64,000 nucleotides of DNA from assembly GCF_014648355.1 (NCBI RefSeq), contig NZ_BMQY01000011.1, forward strand, positions 1 through 64,000. The letters are read 5' to 3'. Each line of letters opens with the position of its first letter. Position 1 is the first letter of the stretch. Position numbers and translations under genes: made by a program. The stretch comes from Couchioplanes azureus. Its GTDB lineage: Bacteria; Actinomycetota; Actinomycetes; Mycobacteriales; Micromonosporaceae. This document shows positions 57,013-64,000 of this stretch, piece by piece. Under the pieces are notes generated by a model. That model worked only from the letters and a program-made list of their open reading frames with translations, had not been told where the DNA came from and did no database searches.

Positions 57013-59196
57013 TCAGACCAGTTGCAGGTCCGGCGCGGCCGTCCGCTCGCGAGCGGCCGCCCGGCCCCAGACGCGGGGGCCGATGAGGTGCAGTGCCGCC
57101 GGCATGACGACCAGGCGGATCACCACGGCGTCGAGCACCACGGCGATGGCCAGGCTCAGGCCGAGCTGCTGGACGACGCTGACCTTCGCGATGAGGAACG
57201 AGGCGAAGACGGCGACCATGATCAGCGCCGCGCCGTTGACCAGGCCCGCCGTCTCGCGCAGGCCCTCGGAGACGGCGCGGTGGTGGTCGCCGTGCAGGGT
57301 GTAGTGCTCCCGCATGCGGGAGATCATGATGACCATGTAGTCCATGCTCAGCCCGAACATGATGGCGAAGACCAGGGCGGGCGTGGTGCTGTCGATCCGC
57401 TGACCGAGCCCGTGCTGGCTGATCAGGGTGAGCAGGCCCAGGCTGGCCGCGACCACCAGGGCGTTGAGGGCCAGGGCGAGCAGCGGCAGCAGCCAGGAGC
57501 GGAACGCGCGGGCCAGCAGCACCACCGTGATGAGCACGACCGTGCCGAGCACCGCGGGCAGCGTGTCGGTCAGCACCTCGTCGAAGTCCACGCCGGTCGC
57601 GGTGGCGCCGGTGACCTGCACGGTGACGCCGGCCGGCACGGCGTCCGGCAGCCGTTCGCGCAGCGCGTGCACGAGGTCGTGCGCCGCGTCCGAGTCCGGG
57701 TCCGCCGCGGCGACGGCGACGACGCGGGTGACCCGGGTGTCCCCCGTCGTGGCCCAGAGCTGGGTGGCCGCGGCCCGTGCCTCGGCGGGCAGCGCGTCCG
57801 GCGCGGCCAGGGCCGCGGCGAGATCGGCCGCGGGCAGGCCCAGCGAGGTCACGTCGGTGACCTGGTCGACGTGCGGCGCGGCGCGGACCACGCCGGCCGC
57901 GGCCCGCAGGCCGGTGAGCAGCTCGCCGGCCGGCGCGGACGCGGGCGCGGTGAGGACCACCTGGACCGGGAACAGGGTGCGGAACTCCAGCGCCGCCTGC
58001 ATCCGCTCGATGCCCTGCCGGGAGTCGGCGTCCTCGGGCAGGATCGTCGCGCTGGCCACCGGCGACTGCAGCCGGATGTCGGTGACCGGCCAGGCGAGCA
58101 CGCCGAACGCGGCGACCAGCGCGGCGAGGGTCAGGGCCAGCGCGGCGCGGCGGCGCGGCGGCCGGACCGGCCGGCCGGCGGCGGGGCGGCGGCGCAGCGA
58201 CAGCCAGTCGATGCGCCGGCCGAGCAGGCGCAGCACGGCGGGCAGCAGGGTCAGCGACATGGCCAGGGCCACCAGCGTCACCACCACGCCCGCGATCGCC
58301 ATGCTGCTGAACACCATGATGCGCGGGATGAAGAGGGCGAGCAGCGCCACCACCACGGCCAGGCCGCTGAAGACCACCGCGTGCCCGGCCGTGCGCATCG
58401 CGGTACGCAGCGCCGGCACGTACGGGTCGCCGGCGGCCAGCTCGTCGCGGTAGCGCTTGATGACGAACAGTGAGTAGTCCACGGCCACGGCCAGTCCGAT
58501 GATGGACACCGCGTTGGTGAACAGGGTGGACAGGTCGGTCGCGAACGTCAGCAGGTAGCCGATCGCGGAGGCCACCACCAGCGCGACGCCCGCCAGCACG
58601 ACGGGCAGCAGCATCGCCGCCACCGAGCGGAAGACCACCAGCAGCACGACGACGAGCAGCGGGAACGCGATCAGCTCGGCGGTCACCGCGTCGTCCTCCG
58701 CCTGCACGCTCAGGTCGTGGTCGAGCGCCTGCGCGCCGGTCACGTGGCTGGTGACGCCGGCTGCGGCCAGCGCCGCGGACAGCCGTTCGCGCAGGCCCGG
58801 CACCTCGTGCTGGATCGTCGAGCGGTCGGCGCGGAAGCCCAGCTGCAGGAAGGTGGTGCGCCGGTCCGGCGAGAGCCAGCCGGGATTCTGCCGGTAGTCC
58901 TGCACCTGCGCGACGTGCGGGGTGGCCTTGGCTACGGCGACCGCGCTGTCCACGGAGGCGGTGACGTCGCCCTCGGTGCGGGTGAGCACCACCTGCAGGG
59001 TCTCGGGCAGCTCGGCGAAGGCGCGTTCCAGGGTGCGCTGGGCCGCGGCGGCCTCGCCCCGCGGATTGTCGAAGCCGCCGGCCTTGAGGGCGCCGGTCAG
59101 CGCACCCATCAGCGGTACGCAGACCGCCACGATCACGACCCAGATCGCGACGACGGTCTTCGGGCGGGCGATGGAGAACCGGACGAGGGGCTTCAC
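57013..59196 (-). CDS. MMPL-family RND exporter
   Basis: 727 residues from GTG 59196 with a GGGAGC site. Two halves, each with one extracytoplasmic domain and a group of five or six helices. Conserved segments 'VAVDYSLFVIKRYRDEL' and 'FGLSMDYMVIMISRMREHY' hold the proton-relay Asp-Tyr pairs. MMPL proteins export lipids and polyketide-like products. It diverges from the ACP-ACAD operon across a region with strong SARP-type repeats, so it is probably the exporter for the second biosynthetic block. Confidence 0.93.
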   Translation of the reverse strand: MKPLVRFSIARPKTVVAIWVVIVAVCVPLMGALTGALKAGGFDNPRGEAAAAQRTLERAFAELPETLQVVLTRTEGDVTASVDSAVAVAKATPHVAQVQDYRQNPGWLSPDRRTTFLQLGFRADRSTIQHEVPGLRERLSAALAAAGVTSHVTGAQALDHDLSVQAEDDAVTAELIAFPLLVVVLLVVFRSVAAMLLPVVLAGVALVVASAIGYLLTFATDLSTLFTNAVSIIGLAVAVDYSLFVIKRYRDELAAGDPYVPALRTAMRTAGHAVVFSGLAVVVALLALFIPRIMVFSSMAIAGVVVTLVALAMSLTLLPAVLRLLGRRIDWLSLRRRPAAGRPVRPPRRRAALALTLAALVAAFGVLAWPVTDIRLQSPVASATILPEDADSRQGIERMQAALEFRTLFPVQVVLTAPASAPAGELLTGLRAAAGVVRAAPHVDQVTDVTSLGLPAADLAAALAAPDALPAEARAAATQLWATTGDTRVTRVVAVAAADPDSDAAHDLVHALRERLPDAVPAGVTVQVTGATATGVDFDEVLTDTLPAVLGTVVLITVVLLARAFRSWLLPLLALALNALVVAASLGLLTLISQHGLGQRIDSTTPALVFAIMFGLSMDYMVIMISRMREHYTLHGDHHRAVSEGLRETAGLVNGAALIMVAVFASFLIAKVSVVQQLGLSLAIAVVLDAVVIRLVVMPAALHLIGPRVWGRAAARERTAAPDLQLV

Positions 59197-59292
59197 GAGG
59201 GCGCTCCCGGTCGGTCGAGGCGGCCCGGCCGCGGCCGGGACACCGGTCGGAGTGCGGTCGCGGCATGCTCGCACGCGCCGGCCGGAGCCGGC

Positions 59293-59332
59293 TCGAGTCT
59301 CGCTCGAATTTCGCTGGAGTCCGGCTCGAATC
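59293..59332. promoter_or_regulatory. Four SARP-type heptamers at 11-bp period (MMPL/ACP divergent promoter)
   Basis: Plus strand: TCGAGTC (59293), TCGAATT (59304), TGGAGTC (59315), TCGAATC (59326). The minus strand reads TCGAGCC, TCCAGCG, TCGAGCG, TCGAGCC, including the classic TCGAGCG heptamer. Spacers are exactly 4 bp. It is the clearest SARP box in the window. No good -10 was found at 8 bp on either side. Confidence 0.62.
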
Positions 59333-59437
59333 GCGGGCTGGCCGGGGCCCGACCCGTTCTCGAGTGGCCCGCGACGCGGCCCCCAGTGGCCCCGCGAACC
59401 ATTCCTCGCTGTGACCGAACCCCTTGGAGGTGATCCC

Positions 59438-59716
59438 ATGACCGGCACCCCGCCCGCCCAGGCGGTGATCGACGCGATCGTGGCCGTGAAGCCGGCGCTG
59501 CACCCCGGCGACGTCCACCTCGACGCGTCGCTGACCCGCGACCTCGGCCTCGACTCCCTGGACCTCGTCCAGCTCGCCTCCCGGATCACCGCCGCGTACC
59601 CGGACTTCGATCTGCGCGTGTGGCTGACCGAGGCGATGTCGTCCGAGGTGGACAGCGTGCGGTCGCTGGCGCGCATGCTGGCGCCGGCGCGAGCGGCCGC
59701 GGAGCCGGTCCGGTGA
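59438..59716 (+). CDS. Acyl carrier protein, stand-alone
   Basis: 92 residues with a perfect TTGGAGGTGAT site. Phosphopantetheine Ser40 in LGLDSLDLVQLA. It differs clearly from the type II PKS ACP at 50637 and is co-translated with an acyl-CoA dehydrogenase (GTGA overlap), a pairing that normally serves to desaturate or modify a carrier-bound acyl group. It may hold a starter or side-chain unit. Confidence 0.9.
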   Translation: MTGTPPAQAVIDAIVAVKPALHPGDVHLDASLTRDLGLDSLDLVQLASRITAAYPDFDLRVWLTEAMSSEVDSVRSLARMLAPARAAAEPVR

Positions 59717-60888
59717 CGGCCGCGCCCGCGCCGCCGCGTACCGACGTCGTCGCGCTGGCCCGCGAGCTCGCCCCGGCCCTCGCCGAGCGGGCCGCCGCCC
59801 ACGACCGGGACGCGAGCTTCCCGCACGAGAACCTGGCCGAGCTGGTGGCGAGCGGATACACCGCGATGACCGTGCCGGCCGAGTACGGCGGCCCCGCCGT
59901 CAGCCTGGCCGACCTCTGCGCGGCCCAACAGATCCTCGCCGGCGCGTGCGCCTCCACGGCCTTCGCGGTCAACATGCACGTCCACGGCCTGGCGATGATC
60001 GCCCGGGTGGGCGGCGAGAGCGCGGGTTGGGCCTGCCGCGCGGTCCTCGACGGCGCGGTCATCGCCGGCGGGTTCAGCGAGCCCGGCGTCGGCGGCAACT
60101 GGTGGCACCCCACCACCCGCGCCGACGAGGTCGACGGCGGGTTCGTCCTCAACGGCCGCAAGGGGTTCTTCACCGGATACCCGGGCGCCACCCACCTGTT
60201 CCTGTCCGCGGCCGTCACCGACGACCGCGGCCTGCCCGAGCCGGTCGCCTTCCTCATCCCGAAGCCCGAGCGGGGCGTGCGGGTCACCGCCGAGTGGGAT
60301 GCCGCGGGCATGCGCGCCACCGGCAGCCACTCGCTGGCGCTGGAGGACCTGTTCGTCGACTCCCGCTGGGCCGTGGGGGAGCGCGGCGCGCTGCCGATGC
60401 TCTTCATGCTCGGCGTGCACTGGGCCTGGTGCAGCTTCGCCAGCTGCTTCGTCGGCATCGCGCGCGCCGCCCTCGAGCACGTCGTGCGGACCCAGCGCCG
60501 GCGGGTCATCAGCGTCATCGGCAAGCCGAACGCGCACCTGCCCGGCATCCAGTTCCGCATCGCCGAGATGGCCGCGAAGGTGGCGGCCGCCGAGGCGCAC
60601 CTCGACGCCGCGATCCACGCCGAGCACGAGGACGTGGACCCGCTCGCCCACTACGTCGACATGAGCGTCATGAAGACCAGCGTCACCAGGCTCGCCCACG
60701 AGGTGGTCACGCTCGGCATGCAGGTGCAGGGCGGTTCCGGGCTGGCGTCCGGTGACCCGCTGCAGCGCATGTACCGCGACGTCGTCGCCGGCCTGCTCGT
60801 GCCGCCCGCCACGGACGTGGTCCTGGAATGGGCCGGCAAGCAGGCGCTGGGCGTGCCCATCTTCGCCGAACCCCGCTGGGAAGGGTGA
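59713..60888 (+). CDS. Acyl-CoA (acyl-ACP) dehydrogenase
   Basis: 391 residues of the ACAD flavoprotein fold: 'TVPAEYGGPAVSLADLCAAQ', 'NGRKGFFTGYPGATHLFL', 'VQGGSGLASGDPLQRMYRDV'. FAD-dependent enzymes of this kind introduce a 2,3 double bond. No clear catalytic Glu was assigned by eye. The gene overlaps the ACP before it and the small gene after it, so the substrate is probably ACP-bound. Confidence 0.9.
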   Translation: MTAAPAPPRTDVVALARELAPALAERAAAHDRDASFPHENLAELVASGYTAMTVPAEYGGPAVSLADLCAAQQILAGACASTAFAVNMHVHGLAMIARVGGESAGWACRAVLDGAVIAGGFSEPGVGGNWWHPTTRADEVDGGFVLNGRKGFFTGYPGATHLFLSAAVTDDRGLPEPVAFLIPKPERGVRVTAEWDAAGMRATGSHSLALEDLFVDSRWAVGERGALPMLFMLGVHWAWCSFASCFVGIARAALEHVVRTQRRRVISVIGKPNAHLPGIQFRIAEMAAKVAAAEAHLDAAIHAEHEDVDPLAHYVDMSVMKTSVTRLAHEVVTLGMQVQGGSGLASGDPLQRMYRDVVAGLLVPPATDVVLEWAGKQALGVPIFAEPRWEG

Positions 60889-61319
60889 CTTCCGTGTCCA
60901 AGCCAGACCCCGCCGCCGTCCTCGGCCACGCCGCCGCCCAGGCGACCGTGGCCCGGGAGGCCTACGCCGTCGCCGTGCGGCGCCTGACGGACGACGCCGC
61001 GGCGCGCCTGCCCGGCCCGCAGTTCGCGGTGGCCGGCATGCGCGCCGCCTGCGACACCATGGCCGCGCTGCTGGACCGTACGCCGGACGCCCTGACCGCC
61101 GCCTGCACCGCGGCGCTCTTCGTCGACGACGCCGCCGAGCGCGTCGTCACGGCGGCCGAGCGCCTGCTCGCCGGCGACCCCGAGGGCGCGGCCCGGCTCG
61201 CGGAGCTGCGCCGCGACCTGCGCGCGACGCCGCCTCCCGTGCCCGACGACCGCCTGCACGAGCTGGCCGGCAAGGCCGCCCTCGGCATCGACCCCGACGC
61301 CACGCCGAGGTGGTTGTGA
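60885..61319 (+). CDS. Hypothetical helical protein in the type III PKS operon
   Basis: 144 residues from overlapping GTG 60885 (a second GTG at 60894 is possible). Almost entirely helical, rich in Ala, Arg, Asp and Leu ('LAGDPEGAARLAELRRDLRA'), with no signal peptide or known motif. It was not recognised. It overlaps the ACAD stop and the methyltransferase start (TGATG), so it is an integral part of the operon. A helper subunit for the dehydrogenase is one guess. Confidence 0.75.
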   Translation: MTSVSKPDPAAVLGHAAAQATVAREAYAVAVRRLTDDAAARLPGPQFAVAGMRAACDTMAALLDRTPDALTAACTAALFVDDAAERVVTAAERLLAGDPEGAARLAELRRDLRATPPPVPDDRLHELAGKAALGIDPDATPRWL

Positions 61320-62083
61320 TGGCCCGCCGCGGCGACGCCGCCATCGACAACGACTACTACCACGAGGTCGGCGAGGGCTGGTGGGACGAGCGCGGGCCGC
61401 TGCGCACCCTGCACGACATGAACCCGGCCCGGGTGTCCTACTTCGACGGGGCCGCCCGGCAGGCGCTCGGCCCCGACCGGGCGGCGATCCGGGTCCTCGA
61501 CGTCGGCTGCGGCGGTGGCCTGGTGTCCGAGCGGCTGGCCGCCCTCGGCTACCGCGTCACCGGCGTCGACCTCTCCGCCGGCTCGGTGGAGATCGCCCGC
61601 CGGCACGCCGCCGAGCGTGGCGTGGACGTCGAGTACGTGGTCGGCTCGGCCTTCGACCTGCCCCGCGACGACGCCTCGGTGGACCTGGTGGTCGTCTCGG
61701 ACGTCCTCGAGCACCTGGACGACCTGGGTGCCGCCACGGCGGAGATCGCCCGCGTGCTGCGCCCCGGCGGCCTGGTCGTCTTCGACACGATCAACCGCAC
61801 GCCGGCCGCCTGGCTGAAGGCGATCGTGCTGTCCGAGCGGGTGCTGCGGATCGTGTATCCCGGCACCCACAACTGGTCCATGTTCATCCGCCCGGACGAG
61901 CTGCGGGGCGCCTTCGCCGCGCACGGCCTCGTCGTGACGGACGTCCGGGGCCTGGAGCCCGTGGCGCCGCCGCACCGGATCTTCACCTCCGTGCTGCGCG
62001 GGGGCGCCGTGGGCCCGTTCCATCTCACCGATTCCACCGCCGTGAGCTACATCGGCCGGGCGGTCAAGTCCCAGGAGGGCTGA
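61319..62083 (+). CDS. SAM-dependent methyltransferase (UbiG-like)
   Basis: 254 residues. SAM site VLDVGCGGGLVSERLA, then 'VTGVDLSAGSVEIARRHA', the post-motif 'VDLVVVSDVLEHLDDL' and 'VLRPGGLVVFDTINRTP'. The overall match is to ubiquinone-type 3-O-methyltransferases, which act on phenolic hydroxyls. In a type III PKS operon it probably O-methylates a phenol or pyrone. Coupled to both neighbours. Confidence 0.9.
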   Translation: MARRGDAAIDNDYYHEVGEGWWDERGPLRTLHDMNPARVSYFDGAARQALGPDRAAIRVLDVGCGGGLVSERLAALGYRVTGVDLSAGSVEIARRHAAERGVDVEYVVGSAFDLPRDDASVDLVVVSDVLEHLDDLGAATAEIARVLRPGGLVVFDTINRTPAAWLKAIVLSERVLRIVYPGTHNWSMFIRPDELRGAFAAHGLVVTDVRGLEPVAPPHRIFTSVLRGGAVGPFHLTDSTAVSYIGRAVKSQEG

Positions 62084-62086
62084 GAC

Positions 62087-62563
62087 ATGGTTTGGATCAG
62101 GACCAAGACCGCGAAGGAGATCACCATCCGGACCAGCCGGGAGGCGCTGCGGGCACTGCTGCTCGACGTCGCCGGCTGCGGCCGGATGATGCCCGGCGTC
62201 GAGGAGCTGGAGCAGGTCGGCGACGGCCTGTACCACTTCCGGCTGGCCGAGGTCTCCAACGGCGTCGTGAAGTTCCGCCCCGACTACGTGGCCAGGTACG
62301 ACGTGTCCGACCCGGACGCCATCACCTGGGAGCCGCACGGCGAGCACAACTTCCGCTCGTGGGGCACGTTCCACGTCCTCGACGGCGCCTCGCCGGAGGA
62401 GGTGGTGCTGCGCATCGACATGCGCTCCGAGGCGAACGTCGACGTCGCCCGGGTCGTGGTGGTGCTCATCGAGCCGTTCGCGCAGAAGGAGACCGCCGAG
62501 GTCACCACCGGGTTCCTGGCGGCGATCAAGGGCCGCCTCGAGACCGCGGGCGTGCCGAGATGA
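62087..62563 (+). CDS. SRPBCC/START-like protein, possible polyketide cyclase
   Basis: 158 residues. 'ITIRTSREALRALLLDVAGC', 'VEELEQVGDGLYHFRLAEVS' and 'HNFRSWGTFHVLDGASPEEV' fit a START-like cavity protein. In polyketide operons such proteins act as cyclases or aromatases. Its stop overlaps the type III PKS start, so the two may work on the same intermediate. Confidence 0.78.
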   Translation: MVWIRTKTAKEITIRTSREALRALLLDVAGCGRMMPGVEELEQVGDGLYHFRLAEVSNGVVKFRPDYVARYDVSDPDAITWEPHGEHNFRSWGTFHVLDGASPEEVVLRIDMRSEANVDVARVVVVLIEPFAQKETAEVTTGFLAAIKGRLETAGVPR

Positions 62564-63642
62564 CCTGGGGCTCTTCCCTGCCGCGTCCGGCCCGGCTCCT
62601 CGGCCTGCGGGTCGCGCCGGCCGGGCCCGCCATCGCCCAGCAGGAGCTCTTCGACTCGTTCTACCGCGACCTGTTCGCCGAGGTGCCGGACGCGGAGAAG
62701 CTGTTCATGAGCACCCGCGTCGACCAGCGCCGGCTGGCCTGGCCGCCGTCGGAGTACTACGGCGACGGCTGGCCGGGCATGCGCGAGCGCATCGAGGCGT
62801 GGGAGCGCGGGGTGCTGGCCATGGGCCGGGAGACCGTCGCCGGCGTCCTCTCCGGCGTCGACGCCCAGCAGGTCGGCAGCTACACCTTCGTGAGCTGCAC
62901 CGGGTACGCCGGGCCCACCCCGGAGATGCTGCTCGCCAAGGAGTTCGGCCTGCGGCAGAATCTGCGCCGCGCGTTCGTGGGCCACATGGGCTGCTACGCC
63001 GCCTTCAACGGCGTCAAGATCGGCCTGGACGCGCTGGCCGGGCGCCCCGACGAGCTGGCGATGGTCACCTGCGCCGAGGTCTGCTCGGTGCACCTGCGCC
63101 CGGAGGCCACCAAGGAGCAGGTGGTCATCACCGGGCTGTTCGGCGACGCCGGCGCCACCGCGCTGCTGGCCGCCGCCGGCGGGCCCCTCGACCCGGGTGA
63201 CGGTTCCGGGCCGCTGCTGCTGGGCACCCACACCGAGGCGCACCCGGAGACGTCGTCCGCCATGACGTGGAAGGTCATGGACGACGCGTTCCGGATGACG
63301 CTGTCGCCGTACGTGCCGCTCTATCTGGCGGAGGCCGTCAAGCCGTTCGTGGAGCGGCTGCTCGCCCCGCACGGGCTCGACGTCACCGACGTGCAGCACT
63401 GGGCCATCCACCCGGGCGGGCCGAAGATCATCGAGTTCGTCGGGGAACGGCTCGACCTTCCCGACGCCGCCCTGCAACCCTCCCTGGACATCCTCTCGTC
63501 GTGGGGCAACTGCAGCTCCCCGACGGTGCTGCTGATCCTCGACCGCATCCTGCGGCAGTCGCGCCCGGCGCCCGGCGAGCACGGCGTCCTGATGGCCTTC
63601 GGACCCGGACTCACCATGGAATCCGCCCTGGTCCGCTTCTGA
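62560..63642 (+). CDS. Type III polyketide synthase
   Basis: 360 residues. The Cys-His-Asn triad is Cys145 (GHMGCYAAFNG), His284 (WAIHPGGPKIIE) and Asn317 (WGNCSSPTVL). The spacings, 139 and 33 residues, equal those of plant chalcone synthase (164/303/336). The family signature FGPGLTME is at the end. Type III enzymes extend CoA or ACP starters with malonyl-CoA to give resorcinols, pyrones or phloroglucinols. Here an adjacent ACP, ACAD and aminotransferase suggest an unusual starter. Part of a run of coupled genes. Confidence 0.93.
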   Translation: MTWGSSLPRPARLLGLRVAPAGPAIAQQELFDSFYRDLFAEVPDAEKLFMSTRVDQRRLAWPPSEYYGDGWPGMRERIEAWERGVLAMGRETVAGVLSGVDAQQVGSYTFVSCTGYAGPTPEMLLAKEFGLRQNLRRAFVGHMGCYAAFNGVKIGLDALAGRPDELAMVTCAEVCSVHLRPEATKEQVVITGLFGDAGATALLAAAGGPLDPGDGSGPLLLGTHTEAHPETSSAMTWKVMDDAFRMTLSPYVPLYLAEAVKPFVERLLAPHGLDVTDVQHWAIHPGGPKIIEFVGERLDLPDAALQPSLDILSSWGNCSSPTVLLILDRILRQSRPAPGEHGVLMAFGPGLTMESALVRF

Positions 63643-63679
63643 TCCACCCCTTGACGTACGCACAGAAACGGTGGGCCCC

Positions 63680-64000
63680 ATGACCACGATCGAGACCCTG
63701 GTCGCCGACCTGCTCGCCCAGCGGTGGGTGATCGACCTGTTCACCGAGCTCGGCGACCGGCAGCGCCAGTCCACGGAGGTGGCCGCCCAGGTACGCGAGC
63801 GCGCCGCCACCAACCACGTCTTCTGGCCGTTCCACGCGCCGCAGTTCCCGCTCGTCGTCGCCGACGCCGCCGGCAGCCGGATCACCGACATCGACGGCAA
63901 CTCCTACCTGGACACGCACCTGGGCTTCGGCGCCCAGGCGCTGTTCGGGCACAACCCGCCGGCGGTCACCGAGCACGTGCGCGAGCTGCTGGGCCGTTCC
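63680..64000 (+). CDS. Class III PLP-dependent aminotransferase, N-terminal fragment
   Basis: The first 107 residues of a gene cut by the window end. 'ATNHVFWPFHAPQFPLVVAD', 'GSRITDIDGNSYLDTHLGFG' and 'ALFGHNPPAVTEHV' are the opening of glutamate-1-semialdehyde aminomutase/class III aminotransferases. The PLP lysine is beyond the edge. It starts 37 bp after the type III PKS stop. It may introduce an amine into, or build, the starter or a side chain. Confidence 0.88.
   Translation, partial: MTTIETLVADLLAQRWVIDLFTELGDRQRQSTEVAAQVRERAATNHVFWPFHAPQFPLVVADAAGSRITDIDGNSYLDTHLGFGAQALFGHNPPAVTEHVRELLGRS

Noticed and set aside
59197..60699. Upstream extension of the MMPL frame to a 1228-residue protein
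   Set aside because: The extension runs antisense through the ACAD gene and across the SARP box. GTG 59196 gives the normal family length.
1..64000. tRNA genes, CRISPR arrays, insertion sequences and attachment sites
   Set aside because: I saw no cloverleaf with CCA-type end, no regular spacer array, no transposase and no duplicated target ends. A tool search could still find diverged remnants.

Overview
The window is about 72% GC with tightly coupled genes, GTG and TTG starts, Lsr2, SigE-type ECF sigma, SARP regulators and mycothiol-type PIG-L chemistry. This points to a filamentous actinobacterium, probably Micromonosporaceae (Actinoplanes or Micromonospora) or Streptomycetaceae. I saw no rRNA, tRNA, CRISPR array or insertion sequence. 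The window cuts a gene at each end.

1-5.1 kb: the 3' end of an NRPS with a terminal thioester-reductase domain, followed by an overlapping exporter, an alpha/beta hydrolase and a glyoxalase-fold protein, then a convergent RmlD-like reductase. 5.2-11.5 kb: a large secreted M4-M28-P-domain peptidase, a tail-to-tail two-component pair, a small exported protein, a 38-codon candidate membrane peptide and Lsr2. 11.8-14.8 kb: a PIG-L family protein with an altered active site, then a coupled HTH / ImmA-type metallopeptidase / MAB_1171c-type membrane protein cassette.

15.0-25.3 kb, all on the + strand: an AfsR-like SARP, a 98-codon candidate precursor peptide, a B12 radical-SAM RiPP maturase and a GNAT. 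A four-gene overlapping operon follows: ornithine-cyclodeaminase-like, degenerate ATP-grasp-like, formyltransferase-like and MFS. This looks like a small natural-product locus or two adjacent ones. 25.3-34 kb is housekeeping or accessory: a PTS-dependent dihydroxyacetone kinase (DhaK, DhaL, DhaM-HPr-EI fusion), DedA, a PL3 pectate lyase, an ECF sigma with its membrane partner, and an integral membrane protein.

33.7-64 kb appears to be one large aromatic polyketide region. The + strand holds a SARP and a type II PKS operon with spore-pigment (whiE)-like content: SDR, TcmI cyclase, cupin, KS-alpha, KS-beta/CLF, ACP, aromatase, DUF1772, second SDR and two ABM monooxygenases. A SchA/CurD-like gene lies outside this operon at 33.9 kb. 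On the minus strand are an asparagine-synthetase-like amidotransferase whose Cys2 is Ser, a DHA2-type exporter and three different multicopper oxidases. After a regulator, MBL and Lon-like interlude, a second biosynthetic block begins at 57 kb: MMPL exporter, ACP, acyl-CoA dehydrogenase, methyltransferase, SRPBCC protein, type III PKS and class III aminotransferase (cut).

Heptamers resembling SARP sites and repeated every 11 bp occur upstream of the SchA/CurD gene, asnB, the SARP itself and the MMPL/ACP pair, with a weaker match before the PKS operon. This suggests, but does not prove, that one SARP ties the 33.8-64 kb region together. A second element, GTACATC-N4-GATGTA(C/T), sits upstream of the asnB-oxidase operon and of the separate oxidase gene. 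The most novel prospects are this oxidase-rich hybrid polyketide regulon and the radical-SAM / formyltransferase locus.
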